Shown here piece by piece: positions 37,117 through 55,743 of a stretch of DNA of 64,000 nt (its first letter is position 1; each line of letters begins with the position of its first letter). This DNA is from Protea cynaroides (Eukaryota > Streptophyta > Magnoliopsida > Proteales > Proteaceae), in NCBI GenBank assembly GCA_028583415.1, contig CM053269.1, positions 43,947,016-44,011,015 of the forward strand, in the 5' to 3' direction. The notes beneath the pieces are model-generated. The model did no database searches and was not told the DNA's origin. It saw only the letters and a list, made by a program, of their open reading frames with translations. A program made the translations under genes and the position numbers.

Positions 37117-38140
37117 TCCACACATCAATCAATGTGCCCTAAAACCTTACTCCCTGAGAGTACAAACCTTACTCCCTGAGAGTATACAGATACCTTACTC
37201 CCTGAGAGTACAAATCCAACTCCCTGAGAGTACAACCCTACTCCCTGAGAGTACAAACGTCACTCCCTGAGAGTACAAACCTTACTCCCTGAGAGTACAA
37301 ATCCTACTCCCTGAGAGTACAACCCTACTCCCTGAGAGTACAAACATCACTCCCTGAGAGTACAAACCTTACTCCCTGAGAGTACAAATCCTACTCCCTG
37401 AGAGTACAACTTTACTCCCTGAGAGTACAAATCCAACTCCCTGAGAGTACAAACCTTACTTCCTGAGAGTACAAACCTTACTCCCTGAGAGTACAAACTT
37501 TACTCCCTGAGAGTACAAACCCTACTCCCTGAGAGTACAAACCTTACTCTCTGAGAGTACAAATCCAACTCCTTGAGAATACAAACCTTACTCCCTGAGA
37601 GTACAAATCGAACTCCCTGAGAGTACAAACCTTACTCCCTGAGAGTACAAATCCAACTCCCTGAGAGTGCAACCCTACTCCCTGAGAGTACAAACATCAC
37701 TCCCTGAGAGTACAAACCTTACTCCCTGAGAGTACAAATCTTACTCCCTGAGAGCACAACCTTACTCCTTGAGAGTACAAACCTTACTCCCTGAGAGTAC
37801 AAATCTGACTCCCTGAGAGTATAAACATCACTCCCTGAGAGTACAAACATCACTCCCTGAGAGTACAAACCTCACTCCCTGAGAGTACAAACATCACTCC
37901 CTGAGAGTACAAACCTTACTCCCTAAGAGTACAAACCTTACTCCCTGAATGTACAAACCTTACTCCCTGAGAGTACAAACCTTACTCCCTGAGAGTACAA
38001 ACCCTACTCCCTGAGAGTACAACCCTACTCCCTGAGAGTACAACCCTACTCCCTGAGAGTACAACCCTACTCCCTGAGAGTACAACCCTACTCTCTGAGA
38101 GTACAAACCTTACTCCCTGAGAGTACAAATCCAACTCCCT
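37117..38140 (+). repeat. ~21-bp hairpin minisatellite, about 45-50 units
   Basis: The unit is TACTCCCTGAGAGTACAAACC, with spacer length varying by a few bases. TACTC-CCTGA-GAGTA is a 5-bp stem with a 5-base loop in nearly every unit. Confidence 0.95.
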
Positions 38141-38695
38141 CTATCATGAAGTCGTACTTGCGAGTACGCACCCTTAGCCTTGCGAGGCTCAACCCCGAAG
38201 TCGTGCTTACGAGTACGCACCCTTAGCCTTGCGAGGCTCTATCATGAAGTCGTACTTGCGAGTACGCACCCTTAGCCTTGCGAGGTTCAATCCCGAAGTC
38301 GTGCTTGCGAGTACACACCCTTAGCCTTGCGAGGCTCTATCTTGAAGTCGTGCTTGCGAGCATGCACCTCCCTTAGCCTTGCGAGGCTTTATCATGAAGT
38401 CGTACTTGCGAGTACACACCCTTAGCCTGGCGAGGCTCTATCTTGAAGTCGTGCTTGCGAGCATGCACCCCCCTTAGCGTTGCGAGGCTCTATCTTGAAG
38501 TCGTGCTTGCGAGCATGCACCTCCCTTAGCCTTGCGAGGCTTTATCATGAAGTCGTACTTGCGAGTACGCACCCTTAGCCTTGCGAGGCTCTATCTTGAA
38601 GTCGTGCTTGCGAGCACGCACCCCCTTAGCCTTGCGAGACTCTATCTTGAAGTCGTGCTTGCGAGTACGCACCTTAGTCTTGCGAGACTATCTTA
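38141..38695 (+). repeat. ~50-bp double-hairpin minisatellite, 11 units
   Basis: Each unit starts GAAGTCGT and contains two small inverted repeats with the same TGCG loop: GTACT-TGCG-AGTAC and AGCCT-TGCG-AGGCT. Unit lengths are about 48-54 bases. Confidence 0.92.
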
Positions 38696-38748
38696 CACTC
38701 TACTCCCTGAGAGCCACACCTTACTCCCTGAGAGTACAACCCATGAAA

Positions 38749-38820
38749 CGAACTACGTTGTACCTGATTTCTAGGACCTCTGGAATACATAGGCAACTTG
38801 GAGGACTCTCCAAGTACGGT
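38749..38820 (+). other. Hairpin module 2 of the LTR
   Basis: CGAACTACG, then GGAATACATAGGCA, then the 8-bp hairpin ACTTGGAG-GACT-CTCCAAGT (38796-38815), followed by ACGGT. Confidence 0.7.
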
Positions 38821-39009
38821 ACCCCATCTTAGTATCCTTAGATCCCCCATATCCATATCTGTATCCATATCCTCGTTCACTTCGATCCATTTAGGCTATC
38901 TCTAGATTCAATCTCAATCATCATCAAGCATAAACTTCAACATGAATAAATTGAATCTAAGAAAGCTTAATCATAATCCATATCCATAAACCTTAATCAC
39001 TTTCCGTTT

Positions 39010-39085
39010 CGAACTACATTTTTTGACTTGATTTCCAAGATTGGAATACGTAGGCAATTTGAGATGTTTTGGACATCTCAGATTC
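39010..39085 (+). other. Hairpin module 3 of the LTR
   Basis: CGAACTACA, then GGAATACGTAGGCAA, then the 8-bp hairpin TGAGATGT-TTTGG-ACATCTCA (39060-39080). Confidence 0.7.
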
Positions 39086-39451
39086 AGTCCATCACCGAAC
39101 CATCTTTGGTTCAGTTCATTGTATATTATTTTGTTTGTTTTCTTACTTTAAGAACATGTTTAGCTGAACTTAAGCTAGAAGAACTCAACAACTTGGTATA
39201 GGATCCCCCATGAGCCCTAGTCATCATCCATTGACCATGAACAGTCAGAATCATAGAGTCTCAGGAAAGTAGAATCACATAGGAGGCTGATTTTTGGATC
39301 GGGCAGTTTTGGGTGCCTAACACCTTCCCAAACTGTACTTTGAACGCTTACCCGTTCTCTGTTGGACCAAAGCCGATATGTTGGGTCATGAGTCAATAGA
39401 AGTCTTATCTCAGGATGAGGCTACATATTAGGTCCTAGACCTTAATCTAGG

Positions 39452-39461
39452 TGGTGACTCC
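39452..39461 (+). other. Possible primer-binding site (tRNA-Arg-like)
   Basis: TGGTGACTCC resembles the TGGCGACTCC start of tRNA-Arg-type sites used by Ogre-like elements. It lies where the LTR-like sequence ends and 120 bp before gag homology. Confidence 0.35.
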
Positions 39462-39574
39462 AAATCATTTCACCGTCCATTCAGCATGGGTGGACATCAC
39501 TATCCTCACAGTCATGAACCACCCGCTCCCCCTCAACTTTGCCTTTCTTAACGTGGGGTGGTATGATAGAAGAC

Positions 39575-40391
39575 GGAACCGAATAAGCATTTGGACAACT
39601 TCAAGGTGGGGATGATCATCTATGGCCACTATGATGCCCTTTGCTGTTGAACCATCCACTCTGAGGGATGCGGAAGGACTTGGTTCAACAATCTGCCTCC
39701 CAAATCTGTGGGAACCTTCCCAGAGCTAAGTAGTCTGTTCCTCTCCCATTTTCAGGGAAGTCAAACTTAGAAGAAGAATCTATCCCACCTGATGGCAATC
39801 AAGCAAGGTGAGAAGGAGCCCCTCCGGCCATTCATAACCCATTTTCTCGAGGTGGTCAGAAAGAACAAAGACCTGCAGCCTGACGTAGTAGTGTTGACCC
39901 TGTCAAAAGCATGCCTTGACCCTCAATTAGTATTTTCACTCAATAAGAAGCATTCCATGACACATGCTGAAATCTTCAATAGATGTAATAGATATGCGTC
40001 AGGAGCCAAAGTTATTGCAGAGCTGCCTGGATGTGTGAACAATGCCCCAGCTGCGGGGGACAAGAAAAAGAACAAAGCCTCACAGAAAACTCCTAAGGAA
40101 GGAGAAACAAGTAAGAAGTCCGAGGTAGCCAAGGAATTATACCCGGCTCGATATGCTCCAGAATACACACCTCTCAACCACACTATAGTTGAGATCTTGA
40201 ACATTAAACGAGGGGATACACTTCTGGTCCCTCCGCCCAAAATGATATCCAAGCTGGATGAGTGCAACTGTCGACTGTACTGTGTGCACCATCAGGACCA
40301 TGAGCATGACACCAATTCCTGTCGACACTTCAAGGGGTTGGTTGAGGATCTTATTCAGCACGGGCGTTGGACAGAGTTTGTGGGACCGTGA
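39575..40391 (+). pseudogene. Tat-type gypsy gag remnant
   Basis: Homology begins mid-gag (LDNFKVGMIIYGHYDAL) and passes through MAIKQGEKEPLRPFITHF at 39792 to the zinc-binding C-terminus CRLYCVHHQDHEHDTNSCRH (near 40266-40330). Gag packages element RNA. The N-terminus is absent. At least one frame change occurs before 39792 and a stop (TGA) at 40389-40391. Confidence 0.85.
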
Positions 40392-41782
40392 CAAACACCT
40401 CTTCCTCCTCCACCACCTACAGTTCCAATCCCACCTCCCCCTGCAGTAGTACCAACGAGAAATGAAGGGGTCAATAATCGGCCTCTTCCACTACCAAAAT
40501 CACCTCAACGGGGGTTTATGAGACAGATTGATCTCCTTCCTTGGAACGATCAGGAGGTGATGAGGAGACGAGATGATGAAGGAATATAGATGGTTCGAGA
40601 AAAGAGTCCGCCTAGGAAACTGTTGGGCAAAGCTGGAGCAGGGTAGGATCTTGGCTTGGGTGACAATGAATATGTCAGCTTGAGCAACCTGAAGTGCATG
40701 ATAGTAATGGTGTGGCCAGAGCACATACGCTGAGAGGTGCTTCCTATCGTGGTAGAACCGGTTGATGAAGAGTCGACTAAGGGAAAGAAAGTCAGAGGGA
40801 GAAATGAACGGGGGAGTCTTCCTTCAAGAAAATCAGGTACGATGGGTACATTTATTTTGGTGATGATGATCTCATCTATGTGATTACTCCTCATGAGGAT
40901 CCACTGGTGATAAAGATGGCAACCGGAGAGGAATGTGAGGTGAGTCGTATACTAGTCGATACTGGCAGTTCCTCTAAGATTCTCTACTACGACACCTTCC
41001 AGAGGTTGGGGTATAAGGATGAACAACTGAAACCTATCTGATACTCACTGGTGGGTCTTAATGGCGATGGGGTGTGAGTAAAGGGGGCGATTCAGCTAGA
41101 CATTCGTCTAGGGGTCTACCCTGCTCGAGTATGTGTCAACATGAAGTAAATGGCGGTGGAGACCTAGTCTAGCCATAATGCCATCCTTGGTTGATCAAGA
41201 TTTAATAAGCTACGGGCTTGCTTTGTTGATGTATTACCTGCTGATGAGATTCCTACCAAGTGGGGTGTTGGGTACTGCAAGGCGAATCAGTCCGTGTCAA
41301 AGAGATGCCATGCGGCCACCTTGGTCGCCCTTGATGAAGATCAGCTGGTGCAAGTAATCCAGCTGGACGAGTATCGTGACGATTTTCCCTTGGAGCGGAC
41401 TACACCAGTGGAGGACCTTATCCCCATTCCCTTATATGACGACCATCCAAAGAAAACCTTCCTGATTGGGTTAGCACTACCAGAAGAACAGAAGAAAGAC
41501 TTGATCGAGTTTTTGAAGGTAAATGCTAATGTGTTTGCTTGGACTCCTGAAGACATGCTAGGTATTCCCTGCTTGACCATGGAGCACCATCTAAAGATCG
41601 ATCCTCACCACTGACCCATCTGACAAAAAAAAGAGAGCTGTGGTACCTGAAAAGCAAGTAATCATAGACCGTGAGGTCGATAAATTATTGAAGGCCAGAT
41701 TTACCCTGGAAGTGTATTATTCAAATTGATTGGCCAATGTTGTTCTGGTCCCCAAATCCGATGACCGATGGAGGATTTGTAC
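40392..41782 (+). pseudogene. Gypsy protease and start of reverse transcriptase
   Basis: After a Pro-rich linker, the aspartic protease motif LVDTGSSSKILYYD has an intact Asp-Thr-Gly (40958-40966). Stops interrupt the rest. The 41294-41614 frame (ALPEEQKKDLIEFLKVNANV, then FAWTPEDMLGI) is the usual segment before RT. RT itself starts in a stop-broken stretch and is cut at 41782 by the solo LTR, within DDRWRICT. It resumes at 44547. Confidence 0.85.
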
Positions 41783-44541
<2,759 letters not shown>

Positions 44542-44546
44542 TGTAC

Positions 44547-47428
44547 TGACTTTATAGATCTAAATAAAGCATGCCCAAAAGATTCCTATCCCTTGCCTCG
44601 AATATATCAGCTCATCGATGCCACTGCTAGGCATGAGCTGCTATCTTTTTTAGATGCTTACTCCGGGTATAACCAGATAAAAATGGCAAAAGAAGATGAG
44701 GAAAACACAGCCTTTATCACCAGCAAAGGCACATACTGTTATACTGTGATGCCCTTTGGGCTTAAGAATATAGAGCGACATATCAAAGGCTGGTTAACAA
44801 AGTGTTCGAGAAATAGATCGGGTGGAATATGGAGGTGTATGTGGATGACTTTCTGGTCAAGACAGTGAAGGCACCCGATCACTTGAAGGATCTCCAAGAG
44901 GTGATTGAAGTGATTAGATGGAATTCCATGCAACTCAACCCCTCGAAGTACGCATTTAATGTATAGTCTGGGAAGTTCCTTTGTTTTTGTATCTCAAAGG
45001 GGATTCGAGGCCAATCCAGCTATGATTGATGCCATCCAAAGCATGAAGTCTCCAACAACTCTAAAGCAAGTACAAGTATTGACGGGGTGGATCGCGGCAT
45101 TGGGAAGATTCATGTCAAGGTCTGCTAACCGGTGCCTCCCATTCTTCAAGACGTTTAAAGGATCCAAGACTTTGGAATGGACGACCGAGTGCGAAGAAGC
45201 GTTTCAGGGTCTAAAGCGGTATTTATCTTTTCCTCCTTTGTTGGTGAAACCAGATACTAGGGACAACCTGCTACTCTACTTAGCGATTTCCCCTTGTGCC
45301 ATCGTGGGGTGTTAGTTAAGGAGATAGAGAAGGTGCAACATCCTATTTATTATATCAACAAGGTGTTGCTCGATGCTGAGATAAGGTACCAATCTATAGA
45401 GAAGCTAGCGTTAGTTGTGGTCACTGTTGCCCGAAAACTCCGCCCTTATTTATAGTCTTATTCCATCACTATTTTGACGGACTGACCCTTAAGCAAGTTC
45501 CTTTCTAGAGTAGATGTGCCGAGTCGCATGATCAATTGGGCAGTTGAGTTGAGAGAGTTTGACCTCAAATTCCAACCGAAGACAACCATTAAAGCACAGG
45601 CGTTGGCTGATTTCTTGGTCGAGAGTACCCTGCCAGGCGGAGAAGAAGAAGGATCAAATGCAGAAAGGGCACTCGAGGAGGCTAGGGTCAAGATCTTCCT
45701 TGGTCCCGAAGAACCTTCCTGGATCATGTACATCGACGGAGCATCAAACAAGGAAGAGGTTGGAGCGGGATTGTCCTCACCAGACTTGAGGGATTCAAGG
45801 TATTAACTTTGGTACGTTTCGGTTTCTCTACAACCAATAATGTCGTGGAGTACGAGGCCCTTGTTGCTGGACTTAAATTGGCCTAGAAACTAGCTGTGAA
45901 GCAGTTACGGGTTCATGGTGACTCTCAAGTAGTGGTGTGGTAAGTAACATGGGTTTATAAGGCACGACAGGAGCATCTGACCAAATACCTGACCCTAGTA
46001 AAGCAGCTAATTGAGCCTATTGAGAAATTCAAGATGATCAGCATACCTAGAGACTAGAACACTGAAGCAGGTGCCCTTTCTCACTTAGGGATGGATGACC
46101 TAAGCAATTTCGATGTACCAGTTTATGTTGAACATTTGCCTCAATGAAGTACTAACCCAGTGGCAGAAGTGATGCTCGTGGACATGGAGCATCGCTGGAT
46201 GGATCCCCTCCTCACTTATTTAAGGGAGAATGTGCTACTAGAAGACAAAAAAGAAGCTCAATGCATACAGGCCCAGGCGGGATCATACGTCATTCATGAT
46301 GAGGTACTTTACAAAAAATCTCATACTTTGTCTTTACTTCGATGCATCCCCCTTTCAAGGGCTGAATATGTTATGACGGAGGTCCACGAGGGGATATGTG
46401 GGGCCCATCGGTGTGGCCGTACCATGTGTTTCAAGATCATCAGAATGAGTTATCACTGGCCCCCATATGATGAAGGATTGTGAGAGGTACGCCAAGACCT
46501 GCAAGCCATGCTAGAAGCATGCTACCATATGCCACCGCCCATGTTCTCAACTGCAGCCCATCCCAGCATCGATTCCCTTTGTAATTTGGGGTATGGATAT
46601 TCTGAGGCCATTTTCGCAAGCAAAGGGACATGTATGGTACATTCTGGTGGCGATTGATTACTTCACCAAGTGGATCGAGGTGAAGGCAATGGCAAGAGTT
46701 ACCACCCCTAAAGTAGTAGAGTTATTCCGGCTCGATGTACGCTACTGGTATGGAATCCCGTAAGTGTTGATTACTGATAATGGTCTGTAGTTCTCTAGTC
46801 GGGTCTTTTGAAAGTTCTATCGTGATCATCGTATTGGTCACAGATTCGCATCAGTGCCACATCCGGAGGCTAATGGCAGACGAAGATTACCAACCGCACC
46901 TTGTTGCATGGATTGGCTCTAAGGGTGGAAGAGAAGAGAAAATTATGGGCCCAAGAGTTGCCCAGTGTAGTCTGGTCATATCGTACAACGGAGACAACTG
47001 CAACCGGAGTAACTCCTTTTAAGCTTGCCTTCAGATCAGAAGCTGTCATCCTAGTCAAAGTGGTGGAGAAGAGCTATCGAGTGATGAACTTCAATGAGGA
47101 TATTAACAAGGACATCCTGCTAATGGACTTCGATCTTCTGGAAGATGTCCATGAGACGGCTCGACTACACATAGCAGCGTACCAGCAAAAAACAGCCAAG
47201 CATTACCATTCCAGAGTGAAAGAGAACTTGTTTCAAGTAGGTGACTTGGTCTTACGTTCGACGACTGTGACTGAACGTACACAACAAGGCAAGCTAACTC
47301 TAAACTGGAAAAGGCCGTATCGGGTTGCTAAGGCTACTAGACAGGGGTCATATCATTTGGAGACAATGAGTAGATCGGCTATACCTTGCACGTGGCATTT
47401 CGAAAATCTTAGAAGATATTACATGTAA
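44547..47428 (+). pseudogene. Tat-type gypsy RT, RNase H and integrase remnant
   Basis: RT resumes (TDFIDLNKACPKDSYPLPRI, then ELLSFLDAYSGYNQI) with YVDD intact at 44838-44849. The RT connection and RNase H lie at about 44990-45480. A second, archaeal-type RNase H follows (IDGASNKEEVGAG near 45730; NVVEYEALVAGLK near 45840), the pair characteristic of Tat elements. The integrase zinc-finger part is at 46300-46480 and the core at about 46580-46900 (AIDYFTKW, ITDNG, PEANGR) with stops. The C-terminal frame 46901-47428 includes GDLVLR and ends ...WHFENLRRYYM. Many stops and frameshifts show an old, dead copy. Confidence 0.88.
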
Positions 47429-47547
47429 GGCATCTCCCTTATTTAATGAAAGATTCTGTTATGATGTGTTTCGAAAAGAATAAGTAGATAGCCCTAGTCG
47501 AAGACTAAACCCATCGACTTAAGGGGTAGTCTTTGACTTTGGCTCAA

Positions 47548-47960
47548 AAATAAAAAGGTTTAAGGACCCTTAAAAATTGGTCTACGAGCTCGAAAAAGAA
47601 AAGGTCTAAGGACCCTTAAAAGCTGGTCTACGGGCTTGAAAAAGAAAAGGTCTAAGGACCCTCAAAAGCTGGCCTACAGGCTCGTCAAAGAAAAGGTCTA
47701 AGGACGCTCAAAAGCTGGCCTACGGGCTCGAAAAAGAAAAGTTCTAAGGACCCTCAAAAGCTAGTCTACGGGTTCAAAAAAGAAAAGGTCTAAGGACCCT
47801 CAAAAGCTGGCCTATGGGCTCAAAAAAGAAAAGGTCTAAGGACCCTCAAAAGTTGGCCTACAAGCTCGAAAAAAAAAGGTCTAAGGACCCTCAAAAGCTA
47901 GCCTATGGGCTCGAAAAAGAAAAGGTCTAAGGACCCTCAAAAGCTAGCCTATGGGCTGGC
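47548..47960 (+). repeat. 46-bp tandem array, about 9 units
   Basis: GGTCTAAGGACCCT recurs at 47603, 47649, 47695, 47741, 47787, 47833 and 47879, a regular 46-base step. A ~70-bp block (AAGTAGATAGCC... to TTTGACTTTGGCTC) flanks it on both sides (about 47480-47550 and 47967-48036). Variable tandem repeats after pol are known in Tat/Ogre elements. Confidence 0.93.
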
Positions 47961-48351
47961 AAAGAACAAGTAGATAGCCTTAGTCAAAGACTAAGCCCAT
48001 CGACTTAAGGGGTAGTCTTTGACTTTGGCTCGAAAATAAGAAGGTTTAAGGATCCTCGAAAGTTGGCCTAAGGGCTCACAAAAGAAAAGACCTAAGGGCT
48101 CGTTCCCCCGAATCTATCCAAATTCTTTTGTTCTCTTAGACCTATAATAGTTCTTTGGTTCTATCTAATAATGGTAGGCAGAGCCTAGTACTATTAGACA
48201 GAGAGGTAGTATGGTGTGATTACAGAATATTGGTAACAAAAAATATAGAGGGAAAGAGAAAGATACAACTTATTCATTCATAAAAAAAAAGAAAAAAAAA
48301 AGAGAAAAAAACGTACAAAGAGGATAAAAAATAATATATATAACCAAGGGC

Positions 48352-52786
<4,435 letters not shown>

Positions 52787-52998
52787 GACTGGTTAAGGGT
52801 TAGAATGCAAAATTAGAAAAGAAAGGAACTTGGGACTTACTTTGAATAAAAGTACGTCGTTAGAAACTCTCTGTGAAGAAGAAGAAGCACCCTGAGGCAG
52901 GAACAGAAGCACCAAGCAGAGAAGCTATGGTGAAGAAATGGAGAAGAAGAACTGTAGATGGTAAAGTGTGAGGAAGAAGAAGAAAGTAGAAGGCCGGA

Positions 52999-53109
52999 TT
53001 TTATAAGTTCGCAAACAGGCGGGTCCCATCAACTGTCATGATGGATTTCGAGCGACGCGATTGACAACTAAGCTATGGACGTGACGTCTACTTAGGGAAA
53101 CGACACGTG
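52999..53109 (-). promoter_or_regulatory. Promoter-like region of the antisense ORF
   Basis: On the minus strand TATAAAA (plus 52999-53006) lies about 215 bp before the start codon. ACGT-core elements TGACGTC (53082-53088) and CACGTG (53104-53109) lie 75-110 bp further upstream. The layout resembles an independent plant promoter. Confidence 0.4.
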
Positions 53110-54290
53110 AATGGTTGTGATGACAAAAAAAAGAGTGGGATTTGTGTCACTCTTCACAAATTGACGACTCGATAGAGTACGAAAAATTACCATGCGCTTT
53201 CAATTAATAACGACGCCATCAGTTACGAAACGTTACAAAGGGAACGTGCACATTCAAGTCATTAGTGAATGGGGAGAAAAGATTGCGACAAGTTATCGTA
53301 ACGTCCCAGACCTTACTGAGGTATACATACGTGGTAATAAGGAGCATTTTTCCCATAAAGATTGTCTTCTTGAATCGAAACAATGCAGAGGAGGCAAAGG
53401 GGTTCGGGAAAAATAATTCCAAACTTAAATCATACCATTGATTAGGGATCCAAGATCCGAACCATTGATAAGACAACAATAAAAGTGTTTTGAGGTAGTA
53501 CACGTGGCACACATCCAAGCTAAAGAGCATACATACAAAGGAGAATCAACTTTGACAACAATTGGGGGATTAGATCCAATTCAACCCCCCTCTAGGTAAA
53601 AGAGCGGTGATTAGATAGATTGAAAGGGGTAGCTGGATATTAATTGTTCTGTCATTAATGCTCATAAATGCTGATAACAACCATAAATGTCATGTAGGCT
53701 GATTTGACCTACCATGTCACCATACCATATACCAAATCAGCAAAAGTAAGATTTATGCTCGATAAGTGAGAAATGTCGGCCACAGTTGTCAGAATAAGCA
53801 GCTGACATAGACACAAGGGGCTTGAAGAGGGTTGAATGGGGGTCGTAAAAGGCTGAAAAAACTTTTAGGGGCCACCCTAGAGAGTCGTATCTGCCTAATC
53901 CTACTGTTCTCTGTCTGACACGCAATGGAGATGGTGGTAGGTGGATGGAAACTTGTTCGAGAAGCTTCACCATGACTCTATAAATACTGGAGAACTATCA
54001 ATTGCAAAGGATCCTGAATCTCATCCTGAAAAGTATCTATCTTAAGGTATTATCCCTCTGCTAAATTTCCTTCTGAGATATCCCTTTTTCTTATTGTTCA
54101 ACTTCTATACTGGGAAGAATAATGTTCAGTGGAACTCCCGTATCTCAAAGGACCTCCTCTAAAAGGAGCTCTAGTGTTTTGCCAAGAGTTCCATTCTGTT
54201 TGTCTGTGGAATCTACTGACTTTGGCATCATAATGGTCCCGGGATAAACCCCACCCACCTCATTGCCCTGTGTGTATTGCAGCTATATGA
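53110..54290 (+). mobile_element. Probable 3' LTR of the Tat element (partial)
   Basis: A TATA-like CTATAAATAC lies at 53976-53985. A U5-like block near 54217-54284 reads TCTACTGACTTTGGCATC, then GGTCCCGGG, and ends GTGTATTGCAG, resembling Tat LTR ends. The left border is not clear and no second LTR is available for comparison. Confidence 0.4.
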
Positions 54291-55743
54291 CATCATTTGA
54301 AGTACCCAATAGAATCCATCGACAACAACAACTAACTACTATTAAACCCTACCAACCATAATCAAATAAGAGGTAATATGAAATAATAAAATATTCTGAA
54401 ATTAGGTCTTGCAGCAAGACTAAAACAAGATTATGGGCTTAGTTTGTTTCCCACAATAGCAATGGTGTTGGTAGCAAGATTCACAGGGTTGATGTTGCCT
54501 AGGACAAGATAGATCCCATCCAATATATGAGATAGAAAATAAGAGTGAGAGAACTCGGTTTAGTTTACTAGGCTACACATGCGGAACTGTTGTTATAATG
54601 ATGGTTGTTATGATGATGATACCGTGCTTTTGTCCTTGCCATGGTTCGAGAATCATAGTCTTGTTCGTACTAGTGGTTCTTTCTCAATCTATATCTCTCC
54701 ATTTTTACAAGTTTGTCTTGGGTTTTCAGATTTTGTTTTTGAAAGGTCTAGAGCATTTGATATAGCAATAAGCGTCGTTGTGGGGCTGATTCTGACCTCC
54801 TTTGCTTGATTGATGATGACCGGTGAAGTGAAACTTTCAAGTTTTGTAGAGTTTTTTGCTTTACTTCTATAGTTCTTGATAAACCAAGAGTTTACACTGC
54901 CACAATCGCTTGAGTTAGGGTTTAGCTATCTTTAATGTTCCTATTGAGGTTTGGGGGTTTTCCTTTATCCATTTTATGAATGTTTCTTGTTCATTTGAAC
55001 TATTCGATAGGAAATCTAAACAAGATTCAAAACCTTCAAGATGGCTTGCAATTGAACTAATAATTTGTAAGTACTCTATTTTCGTTGCTTGTTAGAGCAG
55101 AGAACCGTCTAAGCCTCCTTCCCTCGAAGATAAACTTGCCACGGACTAGGAGAACATGCCCTTGGCCATTGATATTCTCTAATTCGAAAGACTAGATTCA
55201 TCTCATGCCTCAACTCCTCCCATTCTTCATCTTCCTTCAATCATCATCTTATTTTCATCTCTACTCCTCATCATTTCCTCTCTTTTACTCTTATATTTGA
55301 TTTTCTTTTTAATTTATTTTTAAAATTTATTTTTTACATGTAACATAAAAAGTTTCAATGTTTATTTTTAACACAGATAAAAGAAAGACAAAGTTTCTTT
55401 CTCCATTCTAAAAGATCATTATATTTTTTCTTTAAAAAATAAACATTGAGTTTTTTTACATATAAAATGTTACATGTAAATTTTGTGGTAAACAAACAGA
55501 ACCTCATTAAATGGGTTGGTTCTGAAAATGACCTCTTCCACGGTTCCACCACAACCAGTACAGAACCGTTTCTATTGACACCCTAAACTCCTGAAAGGGG
55601 TGTCCGGGCTCCTCGCTCTGGCCTCCGGCCGTTGTTGCTGAAAATTGGAACAGGAACACACGTTCAGGTTCCACGACTCCATCCTCTGCAACTCTGCTGC
55701 CACAGTCATTAACATGAAACTAAACCCTCCTTGTTGAAGGCCA
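54291..55743. other. 5' flank of the PPR gene
   Basis: AT-rich sequence with no gene or repeat recognised. The last ~200 bases become richer in C and G near the gene. I see no convincing TATA box at a fixed distance, which is common for PPR genes. Confidence 0.45.

Larger units (their letters stand above)
31848..39450 (+). mobile_element. Probable giant Tat/Ogre-type LTR, rich in tandem repeats
   Basis: Inferred from several landmarks. The left end resembles a Tat LTR start (TAAGCACCCCATTTTTGCC at 31851). A TATA box lies at 33563-33570. Three copies of the CGAACTAC...GAATACGTAGGCAA module typical of Tat/Ogre R-U5 regions occur. A GGTGCCTAACACCTTCCC block is at 39311-39328, and a PBS-like TGGTGACTCC is at 39452-39461. 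The intervening 7.6 kb is mostly tandem repeats plus one MITE. Ogre LTRs of several kilobases with internal repeats are known. The exact left border and a matching partner LTR are not seen, so this could instead be two or more overlapping fragments. Confidence 0.45.

Noticed and set aside
37117..38140. Array of short palindromic repeats resembling a CRISPR array
   Set aside because: Spacers are only a few bases, nearly identical to each other and not unique; there are no cas genes and the DNA is plant nuclear. It is a minisatellite.
53699..53743. Inverted repeat GCTGATTTG/CAAATCAGC
   Set aside because: Nine bases with a ~27-base loop in AT-rich LTR-like DNA; too weak to call a MITE or terminator.
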